64,000 nt of DNA from CAVPFA01 sp963703655. Lineage in GTDB: Bacteria > Actinomycetota > Acidimicrobiia > Acidimicrobiales > Bog-793. The position numbers were made by a program, and so were the translations under genes. The notes beneath the pieces are model-generated. The model saw only the letters and a list, made by a program, of their open reading frames with translations. It had not been told where the DNA came from and did no database searches. How positions within the stretch are numbered: position 1 is the first letter of the stretch; every line of letters starts with the position of its first letter. Location of the stretch: positions 354,472 to 418,471 of the forward strand of contig CAVPFA010000005.1 in the NCBI GenBank assembly GCA_963703655.1. The letters are read 5' to 3'. Below are positions 48,782 through 58,389 of the stretch, one piece after another.

Positions 48782-49312
48782 GTGCTTCAAAACGAGCTGT
48801 TGGCTGCGGCAGACGAGTTGATCGCTGCGGGTGACCGCTGGAAACGTTCGTATCAGGAGTGGCGACGGGCGGTCGGGCATCGCGACAGGGAGCTCCAGCG
48901 AGCCGAACGCCGGGTCGTCTCCGCGACTGGAGGCCTGTGCTTGCGCGACTGGGAGGCAGCGCGGCACCGGCGTCGAATCATGACATCGCGGCAGGCGATT
49001 GGGGTTGTCCGTGCCGGTCGCAGTCGGGCGGAAGCCCAGGCTGCCGTCGAAGAGGTCCAGCAGCTGCAAGCGGTCGAGGAAGCGGCGGTCCTTGCCGCCA
49101 GGTTGGAGCTGTCTGAAGCAACGAAACACGTGCTTCGCTACGGGCTCCTCGGTCGGCAGCTCACCGGCATGACGTCAGCCGAGCTTCACGGTTTGGCTCG
49201 TCGCCCGCGTGAGAGTCCTGCTGCACCAGTTGGTGAGCTCGGGCGGGAGGCCGCACAGGCGCTACCGGGGCCACTTGGACTTAGCGTGGATGCGCCGGTG
49301 CTTCCTATGTAG
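48782..49312 (+). CDS. Unknown coiled-coil protein
   Basis: 176 aa from a GTG start, very rich in Ala, Arg and Glu. Most of the chain is predicted helix with heptad-like spacing (RSRAEAQAAVEEVQQLQAVEEAAVLAARLELSEAT). There is no signal peptide, membrane segment or known motif. It is followed at 49353 by a second, smaller helical gene, and the two may work together in the mobile element. Confidence 0.55.
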   Translation: MLQNELLAAADELIAAGDRWKRSYQEWRRAVGHRDRELQRAERRVVSATGGLCLRDWEAARHRRRIMTSRQAIGVVRAGRSRAEAQAAVEEVQQLQAVEEAAVLAARLELSEATKHVLRYGLLGRQLTGMTSAELHGLARRPRESPAAPVGELGREAAQALPGPLGLSVDAPVLPM

Positions 49313-49352
49313 GAGCGGTCGTCGGGACAGCTCCAGAGAAGGAGCTGCATCC

Positions 49353-49631
49353 ATGGCCGTTCGTGACGCCGTACGCGACGCACAGCGCAGGCTCGCCGCG
49401 CTCGACGGCGCGTACACGCGTGTCGTCACCAACCTTGAGCGATCCTGCGCGCGGCGAGCCGAGGTGCTCGCCGAGCATGACAACTTGGTGGCCGTCGCCC
49501 AGGGAGAAGTCGACCGAACCGTTGTTGCGATGGCGGTCGAGGTCGGCGCAGACCTGACGGCCACGCTCCTCAGGCTTGATGCCGCGTATGTCCGCCATCT
49601 GGCAAAAGCGAGAAAAGGGCAACCTGCTTAA
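49353..49631 (+). CDS. Unknown small helical protein
   Basis: 92 aa from ATG 49353, with GAAGGAG eight bases upstream; the open frame back to 49209 is not supported. It reads MAVRDAVRDAQRRLAALDGA and continues as long helices with two isolated Cys-Ala-Arg positions (ERSCARRAEVL). No family was recognised. It resembles the preceding gene in composition. Confidence 0.55.
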   Translation: MAVRDAVRDAQRRLAALDGAYTRVVTNLERSCARRAEVLAEHDNLVAVAQGEVDRTVVAMAVEVGADLTATLLRLDAAYVRHLAKARKGQPA

Positions 49632-49676
49632 TCGGGCCTGATGACGGCGGAACTGGTCTGCTGTCACCGCGGTTTC

Positions 49677-50054
49677 CTAAGCTCCGCGTGAGACTCCTTG
49701 GGGCGGCGGCCCGGACGGCCATCTCACCGTGACCACGACTGAGTCCTCCTCGGCCTGCCAGGAATGACCGATGCCCGGGCCCCACATCGCGTAGTCGCCT
49801 TCCTGCTCGAGGACGAAGGTGTCCACCGAAAGGTCGACGCGGAATCTGCCTTTCACGAGCAACACCACCGTGGTGCGACTCTCGTCACCCTGCCAGCTGG
49901 CTCGCTCCTCCCCGCTCGTGTGAACGCCCCACTTGATCTCGACTCCTTCCGATTTGCGAGCATCCTCGTCGCGTAGGAAGTGGCCGATGATCCAACCGCG
50001 GTGATCCTCGCCATCACGGACTGCGTTACCCACGTACCAAGCGCCTTCGCTCAT
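49677..50054 (-). CDS. Small cupin-domain protein
   Basis: 125 aa single cupin barrel: EIKWGVHTSGEERASWQGDESRTTVVLLVKGRFRVD followed by EQEGDYAMWGPGIGHSWQAEEDSVVVTVRW. A His (HTSG) and a late GHSW His could bind a metal, but the classic GxxHxH is not complete. Its start overlaps the stop of the upstream regulator gene by 4 bp, so it is co-expressed with it. Such proteins often bind small ligands. Confidence 0.75.
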   Translation of the reverse strand: MSEGAWYVGNAVRDGEDHRGWIIGHFLRDEDARKSEGVEIKWGVHTSGEERASWQGDESRTTVVLLVKGRFRVDLSVDTFVLEQEGDYAMWGPGIGHSWQAEEDSVVVTVRWPSGPPPQGVSRGA

Positions 50055-51623
50055 GAGATCCTCTCAATGACCGGCACCCTCACCTGAGAGGGGTCAAGTT
50101 CGCCAAGCCTACGGAGACCTTCGATGAATGCGAAGAGACCTTCGTTGCTCCACCGCGTGTCGCCGATGAGATGCATGATGCCGATACCGTCCAGCGTCGA
50201 ATAGCGGTGCAATCTGCTGGCCTCCCAATTGGCCTCGAGAAGGTGCCCGTAACTCGTCCACCAGGCTGGGTCCTGGATCACGACGAGACACGAGAACTCG
50301 TAGTTCCCGGTGACCATGTTGATCCCGAAGCCAGTGCACTCCATCTGCCAGGAGTCGGGATGATCGCGTAGCCACTTCATCGGCGCGGACGCGTTGAATG
50401 GGTGCAACGGAGCGGCTCGGCGCATGGATTCGGCCGAGCGCTGCTCAAGGTCCGCGCGTCCGAAGAGCTCCTCCTCCAGCTCGCGTTCCACGGTCATCGA
50501 GATACGAGTCTCGCCGTAAGCATCCACGATCGGCTGGTGGAAAGCCTTCGGGATGACGGCGAGCGCGCCGGTCACGTTGAGAACCTGGCTCGAGCGCTCC
50601 TGGACGAGCAGCTGGTACTGGTCGCCGTCGGCGATAGCGACGAGACAGACAGGACCGCCAACACATACCCGCCCCGCAAATGCCAATCCGGACTCCACGG
50701 TCGGGAGCCAAGCGTCACGTAGCGGCGCCGCTCCGGCGTCTGTGTGCCGCACCTTCGTTCCTGCCAGGTCGCGGAGCTCTGCTTCAAGCAGATCGGTCGT
50801 CAACGCGTAGACGGCGAATTTCAGCACATTCGAACTGTGCTGACACGTGGGACGCACCGATCTCGAGAGCCGAGAGGCGGTAGAGGAGATTGTTCACCAT
50901 CACCGTGTCGGTCACCTCCACCATCGCCAACCGGTCGAGTGCAGATCGGGCCTCGCGGTCGCTGAGGTGCACCGCCGGACCCTCATCTCGCCCCGCTGGA
51001 GGACAGGACTCGGCATCACCTCCTAACGGAACTGCCAACCCCACCCAGTCCTGGCTGGTCAGGATGCTGAGCTGCACGATGCGATCGCCGACAAGGGCCC
51101 GATAGAACGCAGCCGAGCGGCCGTAGTAGTCAGCTACCGCAGCGGCGACCTGGGCCCTTCCGACCTGGGACCGGGCATCTTCGCGAGCCGCGCGCCTGAC
51201 GAACGGAACCGTGGCGAATTTGTCGGCTCCTTCCGCCACCGCCCGGTAGGCAGCTTCGTAGCTGAGAGCGGAGTGTTCGGCTACCCATGAGATGAACTCT
51301 TTCGTACGAAGCTCCCGATCCCCGACCGGGGGTGTGACATTCACTTGGTCGGTCGGCCGTTGGTCGTCGGCCAAGAGCGCATCGATGGGCCAGCCGAACT
51401 CCGCTTCCGCCACCCGAATGTTGGCTGGGCGAACTCCGTCGAGCGACGCGAGAGCTCCCGCCAGCCACCTGCGGAGCTGACGGTCCGACAACGCGTAACT
51501 GCGCTCGTTCATCTGTTCGGCGCGCCGCTGGAGCACATCCAAGGTCTCTTGGACAGTGAGTCGGCGTTCCTTCACCAGGGCTCGGAGGAGCGTCCCTTCC
51601 GACCGAGGGGGGGTCCGTGTCAC
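50051..51623 (-). CDS. Regulator-like protein with N-terminal HTH and Nudix-like segment, frame broken
   Basis: About 520 aa from the GTG at 51623. The first part (LLRALVKERRLTVQETLDVL ... LSDRQLRRWLAGALASLDGVRP ... WPIDALL) resembles the DNA-binding head of actinobacterial regulators. It ends at about 50840, where DTVMVNNLLYRLSALEIG passes into the other frame at HSSNVLKFAVYALTTDLLEAEL. The second part contains LLVQERSSQVLNVTGALAVIP and TVERELEEELFGR, similar to a partial Nudix box (RExxEE) but lacking the upstream Gly-Glu pair. Overlap with the cupin gene suggests a two-gene unit. Function is unknown. Confidence 0.6.
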
Positions 51624-51724
51624 GGGCCAGAGCGTACGACCGAGGGCCGGGCGGCGAGAAATGGCCACGAAAGGGCCGCCTTGCGACATTCCGACGTCAG
51701 TAGGTGTCGGCGGAGTGTCTTCAC

Positions 51725-52027
51725 ATGGCCCAGACGACCCTCGACGGCACGGCAGCGGGGGTGCGCTGCGCCGCCATCCCGATTCGCATCGGCGACCCCG
51801 CCATCCATCACCTCACGCCAATCCTCACCGCACTACTGGACGATCCTCGGTCTCCATCGCTGCCCGCCTGGACTTACCGGACCTGGTGCCTGGCACTGCA
51901 GTACCGGGAGTTGAATCCGCAAGCGCAGGCGCCCATGAAAGAGCTGGGCCGTCGGCGCGACGAGGCCCTGTCGCACCCGACGGTGAGGCTGCTGGTTGAG
52001 TGGGCAGGATCGCGGCAGGCGGGATAA
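51725..52027 (+). CDS. Unknown protein
   Basis: 100 aa from ATG 51725 (GGCGGAG upstream; a GTG at 51704 is possible). It contains IRIGDPAIHHLTPILTALLDDPRSPSLPAW and a C-terminal helix. No family or motif was recognised. It is divergent from the regulator at 50051-51623 and overlaps the next gene by up to 32 bp. Confidence 0.45.
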   Translation: MAQTTLDGTAAGVRCAAIPIRIGDPAIHHLTPILTALLDDPRSPSLPAWTYRTWCLALQYRELNPQAQAPMKELGRRRDEALSHPTVRLLVEWAGSRQAG

Positions 52028-52715
52028 TCCCGTCGCCGGTGCTGCGGCGGCCTTGACGACACTGCGGTCGGTCCAACTTCGCTACCGTTTCGGATCGTTG
52101 GACGTATCGGAGCTGAGCCGCCGGGTTGCGGCCACGGCTGATGCGGCGCGGCCGGTTCGATTCTCACCCTCGCCCTCGCAGCGCTCTCGAGTCATAGGCG
52201 CCCGCCAGGACCGGCAGGCCGCAGTCGAAGAGGAGCCAAGTGATGCTGAGAACCCGCAGCTAGCCTCAACGGTCGCCGATCTGCTGTGCTTGGCGGGGGC
52301 CGACGCTTACAGCTGGTTGACGCTTGTCGAAGCCGCAGTCGTCCAAGCCGGCGACTGGTGGGCGCGTCACGTGTTACCGGTGCCGACATCACTCGACGGC
52401 CCTCGCCTGCCCGGGGTTCTCCCGGCGCAACAGCTTGAATCGTCTGAGCGCCTCTCGGCTCAGCTCTGCGACCCGTCAATCCTCGGCTTGGTGGCGGGAC
52501 CGCATCCTGGTCGCGCCCGGAGCTGCCAGGTGGCATGGCGGAGGGGGCTCACTTTCTGGGTCGCCGTTCGCTTGGCGTCACCCGACTCGACTCGTCAACC
52601 CCCGCCTGAGGCCCTCGACTGGTGGCGCACCCAGCTCGCTGCTCTGGCGCTCCGACCAGCGAGCATGCCCCCGAGGTCGGGTCATGGCTACCTGAAGACG
52701 GCCGGGACCAGGTAG
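51996..52715 (+). CDS. Unknown protein
   Basis: 239 aa at most, starting at a TTG; the true start is probably downstream and unclear. It contains ASTVADLLCLAGADAYSWLTLVEAAVVQAGDWWARHVLP and several Trp-rich turns, with no recognised domain. Such genes are typical passengers of actinobacterial conjugative elements. Confidence 0.4.
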   Translation: MSGQDRGRRDNPVAGAAAALTTLRSVQLRYRFGSLDVSELSRRVAATADAARPVRFSPSPSQRSRVIGARQDRQAAVEEEPSDAENPQLASTVADLLCLAGADAYSWLTLVEAAVVQAGDWWARHVLPVPTSLDGPRLPGVLPAQQLESSERLSAQLCDPSILGLVAGPHPGRARSCQVAWRRGLTFWVAVRLASPDSTRQPPPEALDWWRTQLAALALRPASMPPRSGHGYLKTAGTR

Positions 52716-53063
52716 CCGATGCCACTCACAGGCACAGGACTCAGGACCGACCCTGTCCTCATCGGCTCGCTTGTTTCTTCACGCCGCACCTACCGCTGAC
52801 CGCCTCGACGTCTGTGGATAACTACCGTCCGGCCGCCCTGTGCCTCACAAACGATGCGAGGGGAACGGTAGATGGAGCGGTAACTACCGGCGGCAGCGTC
52901 TGCGCGACCACAGCGTCCATCCACAACGGAGGTTTGCAAAAAGTGCTCCTGCAACGCGGTCGACAGCGCCACCGCGAGGGTGCCGTCCAGCATCGTCGTG
53001 GGCCACCGCGGACATCACACGGAGCGTGACCTCTTGAGTGAAGCGTCCCATTTGTCGTCGGCA
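52716..53063. other. Non-coding region with repeats upstream of conjugation genes
   Basis: 348 bp with no protein-like frame. It contains related motifs: GATAACTACCG (about 52815), AACGGTAGATG and GCGGTAACTACCGGCGG (about 52880), and an 11-bp inverted repeat at its right edge. It probably carries the promoter and regulatory sites of the conjugation operon. Confidence 0.5.
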
Positions 53064-53073
53064 ATGGGACGCT
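53042..53073. promoter_or_regulatory. 11-bp inverted repeat, candidate operator or hairpin
   Basis: AGCGTCCCATT (53042-53052) and AATGGGACGCT (53063-53073) are perfect complements around a 10-nt spacer. It lies directly upstream of the small gene that leads the conjugation operon, so it is a candidate operator; an mRNA hairpin is also possible. Confidence 0.5.
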
Positions 53074-53114
53074 ACGATCAAACTAGGAGCCGTCAGGCGG
53101 CCGGGTGGGCCGCC

Positions 53115-53300
53115 ATGAGCGTGCTCGTGCCTGGGGCTCGAAGCGAACTGCGAACACGCGCGCTGTCCGCGTCTCCTGCTCAGCTCGACGAGTTCTACCG
53201 GGCACTGGCGCTGAACCACCGGCGCGAACCCGAGAGCCTCCGCCGGTGGACCAGATCGGAGCCCAGCGCTCTCGAGGAGTCTTACGGAGCGCCCGCGTGA
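53115..53300 (+). CDS. Small leader gene of the conjugation operon
   Basis: 61 aa from ATG 53115 (or 78 aa from ATG 53064). It contains LRTRALSASPAQLDEFYRALALNHR and an acidic C-terminus, ending in a TGA that overlaps the GTG of the NlpC/P60 gene. No family was recognised. Coupling to the hydrolase supports that it is real. Confidence 0.5.
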   Translation: MSVLVPGARSELRTRALSASPAQLDEFYRALALNHRREPESLRRWTRSEPSALEESYGAPA

Positions 53301-54349
53301 ACCGGCCCTCGACCGGTCTGTCGATCGCTGCCGGGGCGGCACTCGTAGCGAGCGCTGTCCTCATCCTCGGGCTCACCGTGATCGGCGGCGCCGGCCAGGA
53401 CTCGACATCGGCGTCAGTGGTGACCGTCGCCCAGTTGGCTGCAGAGACGTGCACGGTCGCCGGGCCAGTAAAAGGTCTCACTCGCGCCCAGGCGGCCAAC
53501 GCGGACGCGATCGTCTCCGCCGCGATGCCGGCCTCGGACGAGAGCACCCGGGCCGCCCGCATCGCCCTCATGACGGCGATGACCGAGAGCGGGCTGCTGA
53601 ACCTCGATCACGGGGACGAGGACTCGCTCGGGCTGTTCCAGCAGCGCCCCTCACAGGGTTGGGGGACCCCGGCCCAGATCATGGACCCGACCTACGCCAC
53701 TGATGCGTTCGTCGGCCGGCTCCTCTCGGTCCCGCACTGGCAGCAGATCGCGCCCTGGCTGGCTGCTCAGGATGTGCAGCAGTCCGCCGACCCCGACGGG
53801 TCCAACTACGAGCCGAACTGGGTACCTGCCGCCAGGATCCTGACGGGCGTCCTCGCCAATGGCGATGCCCCAGGAGCCTGCGGGCAAGGCGGCGGCGGGC
53901 TCGCCGGCAAAAGGAAGGGGCACGGACTGCCGCCGGGCTACACCGTCCCCGCGGGGACGCCCCCAAAGCACGCCAAGGTCGTCAACTTCGCCCTCGCGCA
54001 GCTTGGGAAGCCCTACGTGTGGGGAGCTGCCGGGCCGGCGGCCTATGACTGCTCGGGGCTGACGATGGCCGCGTGGGCAACCGTCGGAGTCGCCTTGGCG
54101 CATGCCTCCAGCGTCCAACAGACCGAAGGCGTCGCAGTTACTGCGGCGCAGCTCATGCCGGGAGACCTGGTGCTCGTTCCGGGCTCGGACTCACCGGGGC
54201 CGGGCCTCGCCGGCCACGTCGGCATCTACCTCGGTGACGGCCTTGTCCTGTCGGCCATCGACACCCAGTACGGGGTTGCCGTTCAGAGCTGGGACACGTT
54301 CGTCTCTGGCGGCCTGATCGCACTTCGCGACCCGGCCCCAGACGAGTAA
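53297..54349 (+). CDS. Conjugation-associated cell-wall hydrolase (lytic domain + NlpC/P60)
   Basis: 350 aa from the GTG at 53297. An N-terminal membrane anchor (LSIAAGAALVASAVLILGLTVIGG) places it outside the cell. A lysozyme-like part follows (IALMTAMTESGLLNLDHGDEDSLGLFQQRPSQGWGTPAQIMDP). The C-terminal NlpC/P60 domain has the catalytic Cys in AAYDCSGLTMAAWATVG and His in GLAGHVGIYLGDG. It is the VirB1-like enzyme that opens peptidoglycan for the transfer channel in actinobacterial integrative elements. The open frame back to 53105 is not used. Confidence 0.9.
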   Translation: MNRPSTGLSIAAGAALVASAVLILGLTVIGGAGQDSTSASVVTVAQLAAETCTVAGPVKGLTRAQAANADAIVSAAMPASDESTRAARIALMTAMTESGLLNLDHGDEDSLGLFQQRPSQGWGTPAQIMDPTYATDAFVGRLLSVPHWQQIAPWLAAQDVQQSADPDGSNYEPNWVPAARILTGVLANGDAPGACGQGGGGLAGKRKGHGLPPGYTVPAGTPPKHAKVVNFALAQLGKPYVWGAAGPAAYDCSGLTMAAWATVGVALAHASSVQQTEGVAVTAAQLMPGDLVLVPGSDSPGPGLAGHVGIYLGDGLVLSAIDTQYGVAVQSWDTFVSGGLIALRDPAPDE

Positions 54350-54378
54350 CAGCAACCAACAAACGAAAGGACGTCACA

Positions 54379-54656
54379 TGACTGTCTATGCAGCGTCAGC
54401 CCGAACACCTCGGGGCTTCCCGGCATCACCGAGCTGGAGAACATCGTCGGGGCATTGCTCACCATCGGTCTCATCGCCAGCCTCGCGGGGCTCGTGATCT
54501 CGGCGATCGTCTGGGCGATCGGCAATCACTCGGTCAACCCGGTGCTGGCCGGGCGAGGAAAGACGGGAGTGCTCGTGGCCTTCGTCGCCGCCGCGCTCAC
54601 CGGCGGCGCCGTCACGCTCATCAACTTCTTCGTTCGGCGCAGGCTCGCACCTATGA
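54379..54656 (+). CDS. DUF6112-like conjugation membrane protein, frame broken
   Basis: About 92 aa. The ATG at 54379 follows GAAAGGACG. After MTVYA the frame shifts (about 54395) to VSPNTSGLPGITELENIVGALLTIGLIASLAGLVISAIVW, two hydrophobic segments with IGNHSVNPVLAGRGKTGVLVAFVAAALTGGAVTLINFFV. A second shift near 54634 gives the C-terminus GAGSHL and a TGA overlapping the next ATG (ATGA). This matches the pilin-like DUF6112 membrane proteins of actinobacterial conjugative elements, placed as usual between the NlpC/P60 and TrbL-like genes. Confidence 0.65.
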
Positions 54657-55477
54657 GGCGACGCAGGGTCCTCGGAGTGGTCGCGTCGACACTCGGCCTT
54701 GCGATCATCGCAGGAGGCCTCCTCGCGGTGGTTGCGGGCGGTCATCGCTCGGAGAGCGGTCGTGCCAAGAGCGAGACGGCTCCCTCGACCACGTCTTCGA
54801 TTCCGACAGGTGCCTGGCGCCCCGTCCCGCCGGCGACCACCACGCCGCAGCAGTCGCCGATACAGCAGCAGTACGACAAGGGCTTCGAGGAGGGATTCTC
54901 GTCGCCGGGCAACGAGGCGATGCTGCACCGGGCCGAGGCTCTGGCACTCCCCGCTCCCGCGATCGCCGGCGGCTGGCCGGATCTCGCCGTCAGCGAGACG
55001 CCCGATGGCTGGGCCACAGAGTTCGTCTCCGGCCTTCTCAAGGTCAACTTCGCCCGCCAGAGCCGCAATGCGCTCGGGGCGTGGCTCGTCGCCGAGGAGG
55101 CGCCCGACCTCATGCCCGGCATCCCAGCCGCGTTCTCCGAGCGAGCGTTGTACGTCTCGCTTCTCGAACCGGGAATTATGGGCCTCCCGTCGCCGCTTCC
55201 CTCGCCGAGGCAGTGGCTCGCCGACGCGGGCGCGGGCGTTCGATGGTCGACGAGCGATCTCGAAGTGCAACTCGAGCCGCAGTGGCAACAGATAATCGAC
55301 GCCGGCTGGCAGCCGCCAGACGTCCGCGCCGCGGTCGAGGACGTCTCGGGGGTGCTGACGGTCACCCGGGGGAGGACGTCGACGACGAGGAGATTCTCCA
55401 TGGTGATCCAGGTCGGCTCAGCCCATTGGCGTGATGGGTACGGGACCGTGCTCGTCTCGGACTGGAAGGTGTCGTAG
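54653..55477 (+). CDS. Membrane-anchored conjugal transfer protein (VirB8-like candidate)
   Basis: 274 aa from ATG 54653. One N-terminal membrane helix (VLGVVASTLGLAIIAGGLLAVVAGG), a Ser/Thr/Pro linker, then an extracellular domain (LALPAPAIAGGWPDLAVSETPDGWATEFVSGLLKVNFARQSRNALGAWLVAEEAP). The layout (single anchor plus globular domain) resembles VirB8/TcpC subunits, but no specific family was confirmed. It is coupled to the DUF6112-like gene and ends 2 bp before the TrbL-like gene. Confidence 0.6.
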   Translation: MRRRRVLGVVASTLGLAIIAGGLLAVVAGGHRSESGRAKSETAPSTTSSIPTGAWRPVPPATTTPQQSPIQQQYDKGFEEGFSSPGNEAMLHRAEALALPAPAIAGGWPDLAVSETPDGWATEFVSGLLKVNFARQSRNALGAWLVAEEAPDLMPGIPAAFSERALYVSLLEPGIMGLPSPLPSPRQWLADAGAGVRWSTSDLEVQLEPQWQQIIDAGWQPPDVRAAVEDVSGVLTVTRGRTSTTRRFSMVIQVGSAHWRDGYGTVLVSDWKVS

Positions 55478-55479
55478 CG

Positions 55480-56745
55480 ATGTCCTGTGAGTGGTACAAC
55501 CCGATCACCTACGGCCAGTGCGCCGGCGACGCCGCGAAAGCCGCCGCGGGCGACGCCTTCAGCGCCATCGCCCAGTCGTTCGGCAGGGCGGCGGACCACG
55601 CCGTGAGCTGGCTGTGGGGTCAGATGAGCGCGGCGACGGCGGTGCATCTCGGCGGAGCGGGCTTCGACTTGGAGCTCGGCATCACCGCCGCCATCGCCGG
55701 TGTGGTCGCGGCCTGTTCGCCATCCAGATCATCCAGAGCGTCCTTCGCCGCGAGCCCGGTGGTCTCGCCCGCGCCCTGAAGGGCCTCGTCGTCGCCTTCA
55801 TCGGCGGTGGCGTCGCGATCGCCGTGGTCAATCTGCTCCTCGGTGCGACCGACGCCCTGTGCGCCGGCGTCGTGAAGACCGCCACCGGCACGGACATCAC
55901 CGGTCTCGGCAAGCTCATCTTGGGCACCGGCGCGCTGACGACGGCAGTGGGGGGCTCCGCGGCGCTCCTCTTGTTGTCACTCGCCTGCATAGCTGCAACG
56001 GTGATCGTCTACGTCGCTCTCGTGGTCCGCAAGGTGCTCATCGTCGTCACCGCCATATTCGCCCCGATCGCCTTCGCCGGCGTCGCTGGCGGACATCACC
56101 GTCTCGTGGACACGTCGATGGATCGAGACGACCGTCGCGCTCATCGTCTCCAAGTTGATCCTGATACTGATCTTCGTCGCCGGCTACGGCATCTTGATCG
56201 AGGGGGTCGGCCGATCGGGCTCCGGCGCCACCCAGAAGGTGACCCAGGTCATCTCGGGTGTCCTCGTGCTCTTCCTCGCCGGGTTCGCCCCTTGGACGGC
56301 ACTGAGGATCGTCCACTTCACCGGCGAGCATGCCCACCAGCTCCACTCGCTCGGATCGAGCACCCTCGTCGGCGTCGCAGCCGGCGGGCGAATGGCGCAG
56401 AAGGCGGCACCGTACCTGCACCGCTTCGCGCGTACCGGCCGCTGCCAGCGGTGCTGGAGCCATGGCGGGGTCCGCGCTCGTCGGCGCATCGGCCGGCTCG
56501 AGCGGACCTGTCGGCCCACCGGGCGGAATACCCGGCGGTAACGGAGCGCCCAGAGGGTCGGGAGGTCATACCGGGCCCAGAAGGAAGCACCGGACCTGCG
56601 GGGGGGAGTCGGCGCAGGGTGGTGCCGGGACACCGCCATCGTCGTGGCCTCGCCGACCGGTCGCCAACGGGGCCCAACCAGCCCGGCCGACGGCGCCCTA
56701 CCCGGAGCGTCGCCCGGATCCTCATCAGCGGGGAGCACACCGTGA
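55480..56745 (+). CDS. TrbL/VirB6-like conjugal transfer membrane protein, frame broken
   Basis: About 420 aa read across three or more frames (55480-55705, 55705-56090, 56090-56440 and on to TGA 56743). It starts MSCEWYNPITYGQCAGDAAK. Hydrophobic segments include AIAGVVAACLFAIQIIQSVL, LVVAFIGGGVAIAVVNLLLG, LLLLSLACIAATVIVYVALVV, IVVTAIFAPIAFAGVA, KLILILIFVAGYGILI and VISGVLVLFLAGFAPW. A Gly/Pro-rich tail follows. It is the polytopic channel component of a type IV secretion system. The number of breaks fits sequencing error in a GC-rich region. Confidence 0.75.
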
Positions 56746-58203
56746 GCGCCAGCCCGGGTGCCACGCCTCCCCCCTTCAGCGTGCGGTTCGCCCGTCGTTC
56801 GACTCGCGGGCTTCTGCTCGGATTCTCCACCCCCCGTGTGGCCGCCTTCGGGTGTGCGACGGTCGTCGCCGTCGCAGCTCTCTTCATCGGAGGCCTCGAT
56901 CGCATTTGTCGCCTCGGGTCTGGTTTGGCTTCCACTCGCGGCGCCGCGTCGGTCCCGCGGCGGGACGGCCGGCTATCGAGTGGGCGGGAACCGCGGCCCA
57001 CTTCGGAGCTCGAAGAGCCGGCGGCCAGACGGAGTTCCGGGTTCGGGTCGAGAAACCTCGGCCCGTCGGCACCCTCGCGTTGCCAGGCGACGCGGCTTCG
57101 ATGCGCCTCCATGTCGACCAAGGTTCGGGGGCGGCGATGATCCACGACCCGCACCGCCAGACGCTTTGCGCTGTCTTGTCCGTCAGTCATCCGGCATTCG
57201 CGCTGCTCGACGACTCCGATCGCTCGCTCAGGGTGAGCCGTTGGGGCCGGGTCATCGCCCAGTTCGCGCAGTCGGGCACGTGCGCCGCGTTGCAGGTGTT
57301 GGAGGCGACGATCCCCGATCCGGCGCGGAGCCAGAGCGACTGGTGGGAGACGCACGGCCAGCAACGACGGGCGGGTGGGCGGCCACTCAGTACCAGGCGC
57401 TGTTGGACCAGGTGCGCCTGGACTCGTCCACCCATCGCACCACCGTCAGCCTCTCGCTCGACCTTCGCGCCGCCGCCCGGGCGATCAAGGCTGGCCGGGC
57501 GCGGCGATCCGGGGGGCGGCCGAGGTGCTGCGCGCCGACATGGCCGCTCTCACTGATGCGCTCACTCAGGCCGGTTTGCGCCCGGTCGGGTGGCTCGGCG
57601 AGGCGGACCTCGCCGCGATCGTCCGTCAGGCTTTCGAGCCATCCGTGGAGATCGACCCGACCTCGGACCCGGCAGCGAACTTGAGCCATGCCGGGCCAGT
57701 CGCAGTTTCGGAGTCCTGGCAACGGCTGCGGCACGACTCTGCCTGGTCCAGCGTCCTTTGGGTATCGGAATGGCCCCGTATCGCAGTGCCGCCCGACTTC
57801 CTGCACCCGCTCGTGTTCGCGCCCGGTGTGCGCCGAACGCTCTCGATCACATCGCGCCCGCAGCCGACCGACGCGGCATTGCGCCAGATCCGCCGTGAGA
57901 AGACCGAGGCGGTGGCCGATTCTGCCCAGAAGGCACGCTTCGGCCAGCTCGCCGATCTCTCCGACTCCCAGGAGTACGACGACCTGATGGCGAGAGAGCG
58001 CTCGGTGATCTCGGGTCACACCGACGTCGAGTTCACCGGTCTTCTTACCGTGACGACGACCACGGCCGAGGCTCTCGACGCCGGCGGTCGCCACGATCAC
58101 GCGGACTGCCGCGCAGGCGAGCTGCGAGGTCCGGCCGCTCTACGGACGTCAGATGCAGGGCTTCATCGCGGCGGCCCTGCCTCTCGGACGGACAACGTTC
58201 TGA
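56742..58203 (+). CDS. SCO6880-family (PrgI-like) conjugation protein, frame broken several times
   Basis: About 480 aa assembled from three frames. It begins at GTG 56742 with VSASPGATPPPFSVRFARRSTRGLLLGFSTPR, then membrane helices (AAFGCATVVAVAALFIGG; IAFVASGLVWLPLAA), then PAIEWAGTAAHFGARRAGGQTEFRVR, GTLALPGDAASMRLHVD and AAMIHDPHRQTLCAVL. After several breaks come GLVTVTTTTAEALDA-like sequence and the tail SCEVRPLYGRQMQGFIAAAL to TGA 58201. This order matches the SCO6880-type proteins of actinobacterial integrative elements. It precedes the VirB4-like ATPase. Confidence 0.75.
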
Positions 58204-58389
58204 TGGGCGCCAGAGCGAGTCGAGAGTCTCGGCGGCGCCGGGATCGTACCGAGGAGCGGCAAGACGGGGAGCAACCGAAATACAGCCCCCGCCTCTCTGC
58301 CTGCGTCGAGTCGGACACTCGCGTCTACGGCGCGGTGGGCTGGTCGCCTCCGCGCTCCGGACCGAGGAGCACGACGGTCGGCTCGTCGG

